64,000 nt of DNA from Arthrobacter sp. H16F315 (GTDB lineage: Bacteria; Actinomycetota; Actinomycetes; Actinomycetales; Micrococcaceae), in assembly GCF_024124825.1 (NCBI RefSeq), contig NZ_JAMXSS010000002.1, forward strand, positions 372,001 to 436,000, in the 5' to 3' direction. Below are positions 54,398-64,000 of this stretch, one piece after another. The notes beneath the pieces were generated by a model. The model saw only the letters and a list, made by a program, of their open reading frames with translations, made no database searches and was not told where the DNA came from. Numbering within the stretch: the first letter of the stretch is position 1; every line of letters starts with the position of its first letter. A program made the position numbers and the translations under genes.

Positions 54398-57214
54398 CTA
54401 GCCGGTGTTGCGCAGGCCGGCCGCCACGCCGTTGACCGTGATGAGCATGGCTCGCTGGAGCCGCTCGTCGATCTCGCCGTTGGGCATGCCCTCCCCTGCC
54501 GCTTCGGAACGCACCCTGCGCAGCAGTTCCACCTGCAAATAACTGATCGGATCGAGGTACTGGTCGCGGATCTCCAGCGAGCGCTTTAGGGTGGGCTGCG
54601 CGTCGAGCAGCAGGTCCTCGCCGGTCAGGTTCTGGATCTCAGTGACAGTCAGTTCATATTCGGCCAGGATGGCACGGAAGAGGTGGTGCAGTTCCGCAGG
54701 CACCAGGGTGGAGACGTAGTAGCCGGCAATGTCCATGTCCGTTTTGGCCAGCGTCATTTCGACGTTGGAGAGGACCGAACGGAAGAAGTGCCAGCCGTCA
54801 ATCATCTCCACCAGCTGGGCCGAGTGGCCGGCCTCCCGTGCTGCCTTGAGCCCGGAGCCGACCCCAAACCAGCCCGGAACGATCTGCCGCGACTGCGTCC
54901 AGCCGAACACCCAGGGGATGGCCCGCAGGCCTTCCAGTCCCGAACCGGAATCAGGTCGTTTGGACGGCCGCGAGCCGATGTTCAGCGAGCCGAGCTGCTC
55001 CACCGGCGTCGACGCCATAAAGTAGGCCGGCAGGTCCGGATCATCGATCAGGGTCCGGTACCGGGCGAACGCCGCGTCCGAAATCGTCTCCATAACGTGC
55101 CCGTAGCGTTCCCGCTGGTCCTCCGAGGTACGCGGCGTGCGGTGCAGCGCTGAACCCTGCATCACTGCCGCGAGCGAGAGCTCCAGGTTCTCGCGGGCGA
55201 GTTCGGGCAGCGAGTACTTGTCCGAGATGACCTCGCCCTGCTCAGTGAACTTGATTTCACCTTCGAGCACCCCGTTGGGCTGGGCCATGATGGCATCGTA
55301 GGTTGGCCCGCCGCCGCGGCCCACAGAGCCGCCACGGCCATGGAACAAGCGCACCCGCACACCATGCTTCGCGGCGACATCGCGCAGTTTGCGCTGGGTC
55401 TTGTGGATTTCCCACTGGCTGGTCATCACGCCGGATTCCTTGTTGGAGTCCGAATAGCCGAGCATAATTTCCTGGACGTCACCGCGCAGGCGGACCAGCT
55501 CGCGGTAGGAGGAGTCAGAGAGCAGGCGGTCCACGATTTCAGCCGAGGAGCGCAGTTCCTCCACGGTTTCGAGCAGCGGCGCAAAGCCAATCCTGGCATA
55601 GGGGGCCGCGCCGAAGAGGTTGACCAGGCCGGCTTCGCGGGCCAGCACGGCCGCGGCCAGGACATCGTCAGCGCCGCGGGTCATGGAAATGATGTAGGTC
55701 TCGATCACGTCGGGGCCGTAGGTGCGCAGGGCCCGCCGGATCTCACGGAAGACGTCGTACGTTCCATCCGCAACGCCGTCGAGCTTGATCGGGTGGCCGG
55801 AAAGCGGGCGGCGGGAGGCCAGCTCGGACCCCAGCACCTCGAAGCGCTCGGCCCGGCTGAGTTCCGCATACCGGATGCCGGGGCCGCCGAGCCGGTCCAT
55901 CAGCTGGCCGACGGCGTCGTGGTGGTGGTCTGCGTGTTCCCTGATGTCCAAGGTAGCCAGGTGCAGCCCAAAAGAGGCAATGGCCCGGCGCACCCTGGCC
56001 AGGGAGCCGTCCGCTGCCAGCGCCGCGTGATGGTTCCGCAGGGATCGCTCCAGCAGGGCCAGCTCGGCGAGCAGCTCCGCGGTGGCGGTGTAGTCGCGGC
56101 CGGGCTCATGCACTGCCCCGGCCGCCACACGCCGGGCGGTGTTGAGCAGTTTGGCTTTGATGCAGGTGAGTTTTAACCGGTACGGCTCCTGGGCATTAAG
56201 TTCCAGGACCCGGCGGTCAAGTCCCGGCAGCTTTTTCAGGTCCGCCTCGATCGAGTCCAGCAACTCCTGGTCCGCACCGGCGAGCGCCGTTGAGTTGGAA
56301 AGGATCGAAATCAAGCCGTCTATAAGGCCGATGCTGATCCGGACGGCATGCTGGTTCTGGATCTGCAGGATTTCGCGGGTGACTGCTGCTGTCACATTGG
56401 GGTTGCCGTCCCGGTCGCCGCCGATCCAGGAGCCGAAGCGGATGGGGGCCGTCTCCGCGGGCAGGGTGACACCGTGCTCGCCGAGCAGTTCCGAGAGGTC
56501 CGAGAGCATCTCGGGCAGGGCGTCCCCCAGGATTCCGGTGAGGTAGTAGATCGCGTTCCGGGCCTCGTCCACCGGGGTCGGCCGGACTTGGCGCAGTTCG
56601 TCCGTTTGCCACATCTGGTCAATCACTTCGGCGAGCTGACGGTCCTGGCGGCGGCGCCCGGACGTACCTTCCGTGGTGCTCTCGGCCAGAATGTCAGAGA
56701 GCCTGCGAACCTTGTCCAGCACGGACCGGCGGGACGCCTCTGTGGGGTGGGCCGTGAAGATGGGCCGCACATCGAGTTCGTTCACGACGTCCTGCAGGAC
56801 CGCCGGCCCGGCCTGGCTGGCGATGTCACTGACGGCCTTGGCCAGCCAGCCGTCCTTTTCCTTCCGGGTGCGCAGCCCGCGGACCCGGTGGACCTGTTCG
56901 GCGGCGTTGGCGAGGTGGAAGTAGAACGCGAACGCCCGCACCAGGTCGGTTGCCTGCTCCAGCGGCAGGGAGCCCAGCAGTTCGCGCACCTGCGCAACGA
57001 CGTCGTAGGAGCTCCACGGTCCGGTGGCATCCGCGCCGCCGCGGGCGGCTTCCTTGGACTCCTTGGTCAGCAGGCGGACCTGTTCCACGAGGACCAGGAG
57101 CTCGGGGCCGTGCTGGCGGACCAGGGATTCGCCGAGGAGGGTGGAGACCCGGCGGACATCCGCGCGCAGTTCGGACGCGAGATCGGTGCCGGAATTAGTT
57201 GCAGTGTCAGCCAT
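54398..57214 (-). CDS. ppc: Phosphoenolpyruvate carboxylase
   Basis: 938 aa. Adds bicarbonate to PEP to form oxaloacetate, the anaplerotic reaction. Both signature regions are present: [17 protein letters not shown] with the catalytic His, and [19 protein letters not shown], and the mobile loop [16 protein letters not shown]. The C-terminus ends RNTG, as in the family. Start at ATG 57214. Confidence 0.96.
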   Translation of the reverse strand: MADTATNSGTDLASELRADVRRVSTLLGESLVRQHGPELLVLVEQVRLLTKESKEAARGGADATGPWSSYDVVAQVRELLGSLPLEQATDLVRAFAFYFHLANAAEQVHRVRGLRTRKEKDGWLAKAVSDIASQAGPAVLQDVVNELDVRPIFTAHPTEASRRSVLDKVRRLSDILAESTTEGTSGRRRQDRQLAEVIDQMWQTDELRQVRPTPVDEARNAIYYLTGILGDALPEMLSDLSELLGEHGVTLPAETAPIRFGSWIGGDRDGNPNVTAAVTREILQIQNQHAVRISIGLIDGLISILSNSTALAGADQELLDSIEADLKKLPGLDRRVLELNAQEPYRLKLTCIKAKLLNTARRVAAGAVHEPGRDYTATAELLAELALLERSLRNHHAALAADGSLARVRRAIASFGLHLATLDIREHADHHHDAVGQLMDRLGGPGIRYAELSRAERFEVLGSELASRRPLSGHPIKLDGVADGTYDVFREIRRALRTYGPDVIETYIISMTRGADDVLAAAVLAREAGLVNLFGAAPYARIGFAPLLETVEELRSSAEIVDRLLSDSSYRELVRLRGDVQEIMLGYSDSNKESGVMTSQWEIHKTQRKLRDVAAKHGVRVRLFHGRGGSVGRGGGPTYDAIMAQPNGVLEGEIKFTEQGEVISDKYSLPELARENLELSLAAVMQGSALHRTPRTSEDQRERYGHVMETISDAAFARYRTLIDDPDLPAYFMASTPVEQLGSLNIGSRPSKRPDSGSGLEGLRAIPWVFGWTQSRQIVPGWFGVGSGLKAAREAGHSAQLVEMIDGWHFFRSVLSNVEMTLAKTDMDIAGYYVSTLVPAELHHLFRAILAEYELTVTEIQNLTGEDLLLDAQPTLKRSLEIRDQYLDPISYLQVELLRRVRSEAAGEGMPNGEIDERLQRAMLITVNGVAAGLRNTG

Positions 57215-57361
57215 GGATACAGTCTTTCGAGAGGACGTGGCTCGTACACTGCGCTGGATACTGTGAGCCCGGTTACTTTCTTCCTACTGGATGCTACCCG
57301 GAGCCGCGCCCGGCGGGGAATCCGTCTCAGATAGTGTCCGGGGCTCCTCCCAGCCCCACTT

Positions 57362-57427
57362 CCCAACTGACTCGCAGCTGGGGTCGTTTTGGGCGCTCAA
57401 AACGACCCCTGCTGCGAGCCAGTTGGG
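57362..57427. repeat. 66-nt palindrome, REP-like element candidate
   Basis: Arms of 30 bases (57362-57391, 57398-57427) with two mismatches around GGCGCT. It lies downstream of the reductase gene and upstream of ppc, so it may act as a terminator for the former. Its length exceeds that of ordinary terminators. Confidence 0.8.
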
Positions 57428-57436
57428 TGGCGGGTT

Positions 57437-58117
57437 CTAGCGTGCGATCTTGAAGTTGAAGTCCGCATTGCCGAAGGCGCCCCAGAGCCGCAGCCAGATC
57501 GGCAGGATCATTTCGGCCCCGCGGGCGGTGGTGATGTCGCCCAGGTCGATGATGTCCCGGTGGCCGAATCCCCTGAGCAGCACTGCCACGGTCTCCTTGG
57601 CCTCCGCGTCATTTCCGGAAACGAAGACCGTGTGGTCGCCGCCGGCCACACTCGCCGGGTCCACCATCACACTCGCAGCCATCGTGTTCAGTGTCTTGAC
57701 CACCCGGGCGTCCGGGAAGGAACGCTGGATCTGCTCGCCGAGGCTGTCGGTGTTGACCGGGTTCAGCGACGGCGGCATGCCCTGCGAGAAATCCAGGGGG
57801 TTGGCGATGTCCATGATGACCTTGCCGTCGAGGTTCCGGGCGCCCGCAGCCGTCAGGGCCGCCAGCGAGCCAGCGCCGTTCGTGGCATTGACGACCACTT
57901 CGGCTCCGGCCGCGGCGTCGGCGAAAGCGGCAACGCCGATTCCGGAATTCGCGGCATGCCACTTGGCGAACGGTGCATTGCCCATGGCGTCCGGCTGCGT
58001 CCGGGCCAGCGTTTCCTCCCTGTCGCGGGTTCCGACGACGACGTGGTGCCCGCGGCTGGCGAGCGCCACGGCGATCGTCCGGCCGACCGTTCCAGTTCCC
58101 AGTACTGCGATGTTCAT
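57437..58117 (-). CDS. NADP-binding F420-dependent-type oxidoreductase
   Basis: 226 aa from ATG 58117. N-terminal Rossmann motif MNIAVLGTGTVGRTIAVALA, with an NADP-type second strand VVVGTRDREE, then VVVNATNGAGSL, MDIANPLDF and VVKTLNTMAA, as in the F420-dependent NADP reductase group and related small reductases. No F420 genes are in the window, so the actual cofactor partner is unknown. Confidence 0.86.
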   Translation of the reverse strand: MNIAVLGTGTVGRTIAVALASRGHHVVVGTRDREETLARTQPDAMGNAPFAKWHAANSGIGVAAFADAAAGAEVVVNATNGAGSLAALTAAGARNLDGKVIMDIANPLDFSQGMPPSLNPVNTDSLGEQIQRSFPDARVVKTLNTMAASVMVDPASVAGGDHTVFVSGNDAEAKETVAVLLRGFGHRDIIDLGDITTARGAEMILPIWLRLWGAFGNADFNFKIAR

Positions 58118-58278
58118 GGCGGCCTCATTCCGATGGTGGGCAACTGGGCACGGCAGGCGGCGGCGCCTGCGGCTGGGACCGACGCTACCGGGCTGCCGGG
58201 CACGCTTCAAGGCCCGGTACCTGGTGGCCTCCGGGATGCACACGCGACAGCCGCGACCCGGCGGCGTATCGTCTAGCC

Positions 58279-59307
58279 ATGACGAATCCCCGCCTGACCC
58301 ACACCCGGGCACTGGGCTCCACCGGGCCTTCCGCAGCCACCATCGGCATCGGCCTGATGGGCATGTCCGATCACTACGGCGCGGCCGACGAGAACGAAAG
58401 CGTGGCCACGATTCAGGCCGCTCTCGATGCGGGTGTCACGTTGGTGGACACCGCCGATTTCTACGGCTCGGGGCACAACGAAATGCTGTTGCGTGAGTCG
58501 CTGCGCGGCCGCCGCCGCGAGGACGTTATCATCAGCGACAAATTCGGCCTGCTGCGGGATCCGGCGGGCGGCTGGGCCGGCATTGACAACCGCCCCGGCT
58601 CCATCAAAAATTTCCTCGCCTATTCGCTGCGGCGGCTCGGCACGGACTACATCGACATCTACCGACCGGCGCGGCTGGATCCAGCCGTCCCGATCGAAGA
58701 GACCATGAAAGTGCTCGCGCAGCTGGTCCGCAAGGGCCACATCCGCCACATCGGCCTGTCGGAGGTCGGGGCAGACACGTTGCGCCGCGCGCACGCAGTG
58801 CATCCGATCAGTGATCTGCAGATTGAGTATTCAATGTTCTCCCGCGGGATCGAGCGGGACATCCTGCCGGCCGCCCGGGAGCTCGGCATCGGCATTACTG
58901 CCTACAGCACCCTTTCGCGGGGACTGCTCTCCGGCCACTGGAACGCCGGACCTGCGCCCGAGCCTGACCCGGTCCGGGGCCGGGATGTCCGGTTCCGGTA
59001 CCCGCGGTTCACCGGTGAAAACCTGAGCCGCAACCTGGAACTGGTCGAGGATCTGCGGGTGGTCGCCGAGGCCAAGGGAGTCACTGTGGCCCAACTCGCG
59101 ATCGCCTGGGTGCTCTCGCGCGGGACGGATATTGTGCCGGTCGTCGGCGCCCGGACCCGGGAGCGGCTTGCCGAGTCCCTCGCTGCCGCCGACATCGCCC
59201 TGACCCCGGACGACCTGGCCGATTTGGAAGACGCCGTGCCCCTCGGCGCCGTGGCCGGTACCCGTTACGAGGCCTCGCAAATGAAGGTCCTGGACAGCGA
59301 GCGCTGA
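58279..59307 (+). CDS. Aldo/keto reductase
   Basis: 342 aa. The catalytic residues are in VDTADFYGSG (Asp and Tyr), ISDKFG (Lys) and the YIDIYRPARLDP segment, where the usual His is replaced by Ala/Arg as in the AKR13-like subgroup. NADP binding is by the C-terminal region VPVVGARTRERLAESL. Physiological substrate unknown. Divergent from the reductase gene at 57.4 kb. Confidence 0.9.
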   Translation: MTNPRLTHTRALGSTGPSAATIGIGLMGMSDHYGAADENESVATIQAALDAGVTLVDTADFYGSGHNEMLLRESLRGRRREDVIISDKFGLLRDPAGGWAGIDNRPGSIKNFLAYSLRRLGTDYIDIYRPARLDPAVPIEETMKVLAQLVRKGHIRHIGLSEVGADTLRRAHAVHPISDLQIEYSMFSRGIERDILPAARELGIGITAYSTLSRGLLSGHWNAGPAPEPDPVRGRDVRFRYPRFTGENLSRNLELVEDLRVVAEAKGVTVAQLAIAWVLSRGTDIVPVVGARTRERLAESLAAADIALTPDDLADLEDAVPLGAVAGTRYEASQMKVLDSER

Positions 59308-59462
59308 CGGCGCCGGCATGAACAAGCGCTGAACTCCAACGGAATCTCCTCCGCCCACGCCCGATTCGGCGGCTGACAACCCGGCGTGTGACTTATTGTG
59401 ATGTTCTGTTGACATGATCTGTCAACATTCGTCAGGAGGCCGTGTCCGGCGGCCGCCGCGCC

Positions 59463-60691
59463 ATGAGGAGAACCGTGAACACGATCCCGCCCATTTCCGC
59501 GCCCCGGAAGAGATCCCTGGCCGCCGGGCCCGCGCGCAGCCCGCTGCTCGCCGTCGCCCTTGTCCTCAGCCTGCTGTTCGCCGGACTGGTGGGGCAGTCC
59601 GCGGCTGCACCCGGCTCGCAGGCGGCCGCGCCGCTCACCGTGGCCCAGGCCATCGCAACCCAGAACGGCTCGGCCGCGGCGGTGACCGGTTACATCGTGG
59701 GCCAGCCGACGTCGGCAACCACAGTGCTCCGTACCGGCTTCACTTCGGACACGGCCTTGGCGATCGCCGACTCGGCGGCCGAGACGAGCACGGCGAAGAT
59801 GCTCTACGTCCAGGTCACCACGCAGTACCGCACCGCGTTCGGGCTGCAGAGCACCCCGTCCCTGTTGGGCAAAAAGGTCAACGTCACCGGATTGCTGACG
59901 GCCTACTTCTCGCACGCCGGGATCAAGAGCCCCACCAGCATGGCGCTGTCGGCAACCCCGACGCCAACCCCCACCCCAACGCCGACCCCAACACCGACCC
60001 CGACCCCGGGTGACTACTACGCCCCGGCCACCGGAAAGACGGGACCGGCCCTGGAAAGCAGCCTGCACCAGATCATCTCCGTGCAGCAGAAGCTCAACTA
60101 TGACCAGGTCTGGGATGCACTGAAGGACACGGACCAGGATCCGTCCAACAGCAACAACGTCATCCTGCTGTACACCGGACGCTCGCAGTCCAAGGCCACC
60201 AACGGCGGCGGCGTGAATGACTGGAACCGGGAACACGTCTGGGCCAAGTCGCACGGGGACTTCGGCACGGCCACCGGCCCGGGGACCGATGTGCACCACC
60301 TGCGGCCCACCGACGTCACTGTCAACTCCGCCCGCGGAAACAAGGACTTCGACCTGGGCGGCACACAGTCCGCCGAGGCCCCGGGCAACTACACCGATGC
60401 CGATTCCTGGGAGCCCGCAACGCGGTCAAAGGGGATGTGGCACGAATGATCATGTACATGGCGGTCCGGTACGAGGGCGGTGACGGCTTCGCCGACCTGG
60501 AGATGAACAACTCCGTCAACAACGGCACGACACCTTTTATGGGCAAGATGAGCGTGCTGCTGGAGTGGAACCGGATCGATCCGCCGGATGCCTTCGAACA
60601 ACGCCGCAACCAGCGGATCTTCGAGCAGTGGCAGGGCAACCGGAACCCGTTTGTGGACCACCCGGAGTACGCCGAGGCGATCTGGAACTGA
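59463..60691 (+). pseudogene. Secreted endonuclease I-family nuclease, broken by one frameshift
   Basis: ATG 59463 begins a signal peptide (SPLLAVALVLSLLFAGLVG). An OB-like domain follows (LTVAQAIATQNGSAAAVTGY, KKVNVTGLLTAYFS), then a Thr-Pro repeat linker, then an endonuclease I domain with WNREHVWAKSHGDFG and DVHHLRPTDVTVN. The domain breaks at 60414-60416; one extra C gives SWEPRNAVKGDVARMIMYMA and continues to 60691, about 409 aa. It probably degrades extracellular DNA or RNA for nutrients. Confidence 0.88.
59960..60008 (+). repeat. Short tandem repeat encoding a Thr-Pro linker
   Basis: Six-base units of the type ACGCCA/ACCCCG repeated about eight times; they encode alternating Thr and Pro between the two domains of the nuclease. 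Confidence 0.8.
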
Positions 60692-60700
60692 CAGTATTTC

Positions 60701-60733
60701 GCGCCCCGCCCGGCTGGCGGCCGGGTGGGGCGC
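60701..60733. terminator. Terminator-like hairpin after the nuclease gene
   Basis: GCGCCCCGCCCGG and CCGGGTGGGGCGC, 13 bp with one G-U pair, loop CTGGCGG. Confidence 0.6.
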
Positions 60734-60780
60734 GGCCTAGGTGGTAGCCAAGGCAGCCGTTCACCGCTTGGAAGGATACC

Positions 60781-61623
60781 GTGAGCACCACCCACCGCGA
60801 CCTCGACGCCCAGCTCGCCCGCTGGCAGCGTTTCCGCAACAGCCGCAACACGGCCCTCGCGGGCGATTACGGCTGGCTGACGCTCACGTCCTTCCAATGG
60901 CTGGAGGACCGGCCGGCCGCGCTCGACCTCGCCCCCGGGCTGTGGTCCACGGACGGCACGACGGCGTCCCTCACCGCCACCGCCGCCGAGGGGCTGACGC
61001 TGGTGGACACCGGCGAACCCGTTGATGGCACCATCAGCGCCTCACTGCTCAATGAGGCATCGCTGCTGTGGGTCCAGTACGGCGGCGCGGACGGCCGGCA
61101 GGTGGTGGTTGAGCTGGCCATGCGCGCCGATAAGTACGCCGTCCGCACCCGGGATTCGACGTCGCCGGTGTTCACCGGGTTCGACGGCGTACCCACCTTC
61201 GACTACCGCCCCGAGCTGGTGGTTGAAGCCAGCTTCCGCCTCTATCCGGAGCCCGTGGACGTCCCGATCGGCACCGCCAACCCGCTGGTCGACGGGGTCC
61301 ACCGCTCGGTTGGCGAACTGGTGTTCCGGCTCCCCGGCAAGGACCACGAGTTCCATCTGCAGGCCGAAGAGGAAAAGCTCGGCGCCCTGACGGTCACGTT
61401 CCACGACGAGACGAACGGTGAGAGCACTGACGAGTGGCGGAAGGTCTCCACGGCCCGGCCGCGCGTCGACGCCCTGGGAAACCGCACCGTCAGCCTGGAT
61501 TTCAACCGGGCCATCAACTACCCCAGCGCCTTCACTCCCTATGGGACCTGCCCCATGCCGGTGAAGAACAACAGCCTGGATTACCGGATCGAGGCCGGGG
61601 AGAAGCAGCCCGCGTTGTTCTAG
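60781..61623 (+). CDS. DUF1684 family protein
   Basis: 280 aa, GTG start with GGAAGGA upstream. Conserved blocks of the family are GDYGWLTLTSFQWLEDRPAA near the N-terminus, DSTSPVFTGFDGVPTFDY in the middle, and the C-terminal FNRAINYPSAFTPYGTCPMP and KNNSLDYRIEAGEK. Cytoplasmic, beta-rich. No enzymatic function is established for the family. Confidence 0.87.
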   Translation: MSTTHRDLDAQLARWQRFRNSRNTALAGDYGWLTLTSFQWLEDRPAALDLAPGLWSTDGTTASLTATAAEGLTLVDTGEPVDGTISASLLNEASLLWVQYGGADGRQVVVELAMRADKYAVRTRDSTSPVFTGFDGVPTFDYRPELVVEASFRLYPEPVDVPIGTANPLVDGVHRSVGELVFRLPGKDHEFHLQAEEEKLGALTVTFHDETNGESTDEWRKVSTARPRVDALGNRTVSLDFNRAINYPSAFTPYGTCPMPVKNNSLDYRIEAGEKQPALF

Positions 61624-61632
61624 GCACCCGCC

Positions 61633-62859
61633 CTAGACGATCGCGGAAACCCCGGTCACGGCCCGCCCGACGATCAGGGTGTTGATCTCGTACGAGCCCT
61701 CGTAGGTGTAGATCGCCTCGGCGTCGGCGAAGATCTTGGCCATCCGGTAGTCGGTGACGATGCCGTTGCCGCCCAGCAGGGACCGGCCCATCCCCACGGT
61801 TTCCCGCATCCGGGCGCTCACATAGGACTTCGCGAGCGCCACCTGCGGCATGTCCGCGGCGCCCGCATCCTGCAGCTGTGCGATCCGGACCATCATGCCC
61901 ATGCTCGCGACGGCATTGCCGAGCATCGTTACCAGCTGCTGCTGGACCAGCTGGAATTTCGCCAGCGGGCGGCCGAACTGCTGGCGTTCGACGGCGTACT
62001 GCCGGGCGACGTCGAACGCGGCCAACTGCTGGCCAACACCCTGCCAGGCGACCATGATCCGCGACCCGCGCAGCAGTTCATTGGTGTCCTCGAAGCTGTT
62101 GATCCCGGCGAAACGGTCCGACTCTGCCACCTGGACGTCGGTGAAGACGATGTCCGCGTTCTGCACTGTGCGCAGCGCGATCTTGTTCTCGATCCTGCTC
62201 CGGCTCACGCCCGGCAGGGTCGCGTCCACAATAAAGCCGCGGATGCCGCCGCCGTCCTCGTCGCGGGCCCAAACCAGCATGTAGTCGCAGAACGTCCCGT
62301 TGCCGATCCATCGCTTGGCGCCGTTGAGCACCCAGGTGTCGCCGCCGTCGGGCGCCCCGCCGCGGACCCGCCGGGCAACGGATTCCATGCCGCCGGCCAC
62401 ATCGGAGCCGTGTTCAGGCTCGGTCAGGGCGAACGCCCCGGTGGTCCGGAGGTTCGCGGCGTCATCGAGCAGCCGCGCCTTCTGCTCCGCGGAGCCGAAG
62501 CCGTAAAGGGCTTCGACAAAAAGATCGTGATGGACCAGGAAAAACGTCGCCAGCGAGGTATCCACCCGGGTCATCTCGGCGATCGCCAGTCCGGCAAACA
62601 GGTTGCTGTAGCCGCGCTGGGCCGGTGCGCTGAGCTCCAGGGCCGCCAGCTTGGGCAGGATGTGGGCGGGGAACTCGGCCCTGTTCCACCAGTCCGCCGC
62701 GTAGGGTGCCACTTCCCGGGCCAGGAACTCCCGCAGTTCGGCGAGCTTAGCCTGTTCCGCGGCATTGAGCATCGCCTCGAAGCCGAAGAAGTCCGCGGTT
62801 GGAAGGCCCTCGATTGACGCAGCGGACGCCGGAGACTCGGCCAACCCGGCCGGCATCAT
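61633..62859 (-). CDS. Acyl-CoA dehydrogenase, glutaryl-CoA dehydrogenase-like group
   Basis: 408 aa FAD flavoprotein. Signatures are [28 protein letters not shown], and the C-terminal [20 protein letters not shown]. The catalytic Glu is in [17 protein letters not shown], the position used by glutaryl- and isovaleryl-type enzymes. The start overlaps the stop of the SDR gene by 4 bp, so the two are an operon for acyl-CoA breakdown (fatty acid or branched-chain amino acid). Confidence 0.92.
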   Translation of the reverse strand: MMPAGLAESPASAASIEGLPTADFFGFEAMLNAAEQAKLAELREFLAREVAPYAADWWNRAEFPAHILPKLAALELSAPAQRGYSNLFAGLAIAEMTRVDTSLATFFLVHHDLFVEALYGFGSAEQKARLLDDAANLRTTGAFALTEPEHGSDVAGGMESVARRVRGGAPDGGDTWVLNGAKRWIGNGTFCDYMLVWARDEDGGGIRGFIVDATLPGVSRSRIENKIALRTVQNADIVFTDVQVAESDRFAGINSFEDTNELLRGSRIMVAWQGVGQQLAAFDVARQYAVERQQFGRPLAKFQLVQQQLVTMLGNAVASMGMMVRIAQLQDAGAADMPQVALAKSYVSARMRETVGMGRSLLGGNGIVTDYRMAKIFADAEAIYTYEGSYEINTLIVGRAVTGVSAIV

Positions 62860-63689
62860 TTCGGCCCCATCCGGATGGCGCCGTCAAGCCGGATGGTCTC
62901 GCCGTTGAGCATGGCGTTCTCCACGATGTGTGCGGCGAGGTTCGCGTACTCTGCGGGCCGGCCCAGCCGGGATGGATGCGGTACCTGGGCCCCGAGGGAG
63001 TCCTGGGCTTCCTGCGGCAGTCCGGCCATCATGGGTGTCTCGAAAATGCCTGGCGCAATGGTCATCACACGGATCAGGGACCGGGCAAGTTCCCGGGCGA
63101 TCGGCAATGTCATCGCGTGCACGGCCCCCTTGGAGGCGGCGTAGGCAGGCTGGCCGATCTGGCCATCAAACGCGGCGACGGACGCGGTGTTGATGATCAC
63201 TCCGCGCTCGGGGCCGCCCAGTGGGGTCACGGCCGGCTCGGTGGCAGCCATCGCGGCCGCCGCGAGGCGGATCACGTTGAAGGTGCCCACGAGGTTGATC
63301 TGGATGACACGGCTGAACGTCTCCAGTGCCAGCACGCCCGTCCGGCCCAGGACCTTTCCCGGGGTGGCGATTCCGGCACAGTTGACCACAATCCGGAGCG
63401 ACCCCAGCTCCACGGCAGCGTCAACGGCGCCCTGGACTTCCTCTTCGCTGGTGACGTCGGCTGGCACAAAAACCGCCCGGTTGCCCTGCCGCGTCGGGCT
63501 GCCGGCCTCGGCGGTGTTCGCCTGGACGTTGTCCGCCGCGTTCAGTTCATCGGCGAAGGCGCTGCCGGCGGAGCCGGGCAGGTCCACCAGGACGACCGAG
63601 GCTCCGGCGTCGAACAAACGCCGTGCCGTTGCAGCCCCGAGCCCGGAGGCCCCGCCGGTAATCAGCGCGACTGTACCTTTGATGTCCAT
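62856..63689 (-). CDS. Short-chain dehydrogenase, 3-hydroxyacyl-CoA dehydrogenase type
   Basis: 277 aa from ATG 63689. NAD motif [18 protein letters not shown], the VNCAGIA strand, and the catalytic Ser-Tyr-Lys in [13 protein letters not shown] and [11 protein letters not shown]. The sequence resembles the HSD17B10-like 3-hydroxyacyl-CoA dehydrogenases, consistent with its coupling to an acyl-CoA dehydrogenase. The insertion of about 20 residues after [10 protein letters not shown] is longer than usual. Confidence 0.9.
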   Translation of the reverse strand: MDIKGTVALITGGASGLGAATARRLFDAGASVVLVDLPGSAGSAFADELNAADNVQANTAEAGSPTRQGNRAVFVPADVTSEEEVQGAVDAAVELGSLRIVVNCAGIATPGKVLGRTGVLALETFSRVIQINLVGTFNVIRLAAAAMAATEPAVTPLGGPERGVIINTASVAAFDGQIGQPAYAASKGAVHAMTLPIARELARSLIRVMTIAPGIFETPMMAGLPQEAQDSLGAQVPHPSRLGRPAEYANLAAHIVENAMLNGETIRLDGAIRMGPK

Positions 63690-63761
63690 GCATCCTCCTT
63701 GATGTGGAACGGAACCTGCCACGACACTGTGGGCAGCGTCACGAACCGACAGGGAACAATA

Positions 63762-63777
63762 GTTAATGAATGTTAAC
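63762..63777. promoter_or_regulatory. Possible operator upstream of the SDR/acyl-CoA dehydrogenase operon
   Basis: GTTAA-N6-TTAAC, 5-bp inverted repeat in an AT-rich patch 73 bp before the SDR start. It resembles operators of TetR-type fatty acid regulators only loosely. Confidence 0.3.
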
Positions 63778-63860
63778 TGGAATGCCGGCAGAAAGCACCT
63801 TCGCCCCGCAATGGCGCAACGGTCCCGCGCCGGATGCGGAGCCGCCACTACGCTGAAGCC

Positions 63861-64000
63861 ATGACGCCCGCAGACATCCCCCGGCCCACAACTGGTCTTT
63901 CCGGGCCGACGAAGCAGCCCGGTCGGTAACCAGAATGTTCGGGCAGCGGCTCTTTTTCCTGCCGGGAACCCATCTCGCCGCGATCGTGCGGCCCTCCGGC
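63861..64000 (+). pseudogene. 5' end of an unidentified gene, with a frameshift; runs out of the window
   Basis: ATG 63861 reads MTPADIP, then the C run 63878-63882 breaks the frame; with one more C it continues as [20 protein letters not shown] and [20 protein letters not shown] to the window edge. The start frame stops at TAA 63927-63929. Too little is present to name the product. Confidence 0.5.

Overview
The window is a chromosomal segment of a high-GC Gram-positive bacterium, most likely an Arthrobacter/Pseudarthrobacter-type member of the Micrococcaceae. This is inferred from the very high GC content, GTP-dependent PEP carboxykinase, a RecQ helicase with a C-terminal phosphoribosyltransferase domain, Lhr helicase, YczE/MocR and YcnI genes, and actinobacterial riboswitch architectures. 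No phage, insertion sequence, CRISPR array, rRNA or replication origin was seen.

Layout. 0-9.2 kb: 3' part of an MFS exporter, convergent recQ, a frameshifted phosphohexomutase, a short acidic protein, an NsrR-type sensor with the flavohemoprotein it probably controls, and pckG. 9.1-15.1 kb: tRNA-Arg(ACG), a disulfide reductase, an operon of a degenerate ABC ATPase, a YhgE/Pip membrane protein and a TetR repressor, then a membrane protein. 15.2-24.7 kb: a winged-helix regulator, terC behind a probable manganese riboswitch, a heliorhodopsin, a SixA-like phosphatase, an orphan OmpR-type DNA-binding protein, a two-component system, a cell-wall hydrolase behind a c-di-AMP riboswitch, and a HAD phosphatase. 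24.7-28.1 kb: upp, a PAP2 phosphatase, tadA and an AlkZ-like protein. 28.3-33.6 kb is the accessory part: three small secreted proteins, a QueD-like/dehydrogenase pair, tRNA-Ser(CGA), and behind it a decayed patch with a daptide-like RiPP precursor, small membrane proteins and a broken ABC ATPase. 33.7-41.3 kb: ppsR-ppsA, a membrane protein with YcnI, a DUF4232 lipoprotein and a GH13 enzyme. 41.5-50.2 kb: an AAC(3)-I-like acetyltransferase, lhr-nei, and divergent yczE/MocR. 50.2-64 kb: ArsR-SRPBCC, a pseudouridine synthase, DinB, DedA, ppc, two oxidoreductases, a secreted endonuclease, a DUF1684 protein, an SDR/acyl-CoA dehydrogenase pair and the 5' end of one more gene.

Themes. Central carbon metabolism at the PEP node recurs: pckG, ppsR-ppsA and ppc. 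RNA or operator control can be read directly for several units: the NsrR site, the TetR palindrome, the two riboswitches and the MocR palindrome.

Major caveat. At least ten genes are broken by one-base shifts, almost all inside C or G homopolymers and almost all apparently one base short. Such a uniform pattern points to consensus sequencing error more than to gene decay. Frameshifted genes are listed as pseudogenes because the given bases cannot encode them, but most are probably intact in the living organism.
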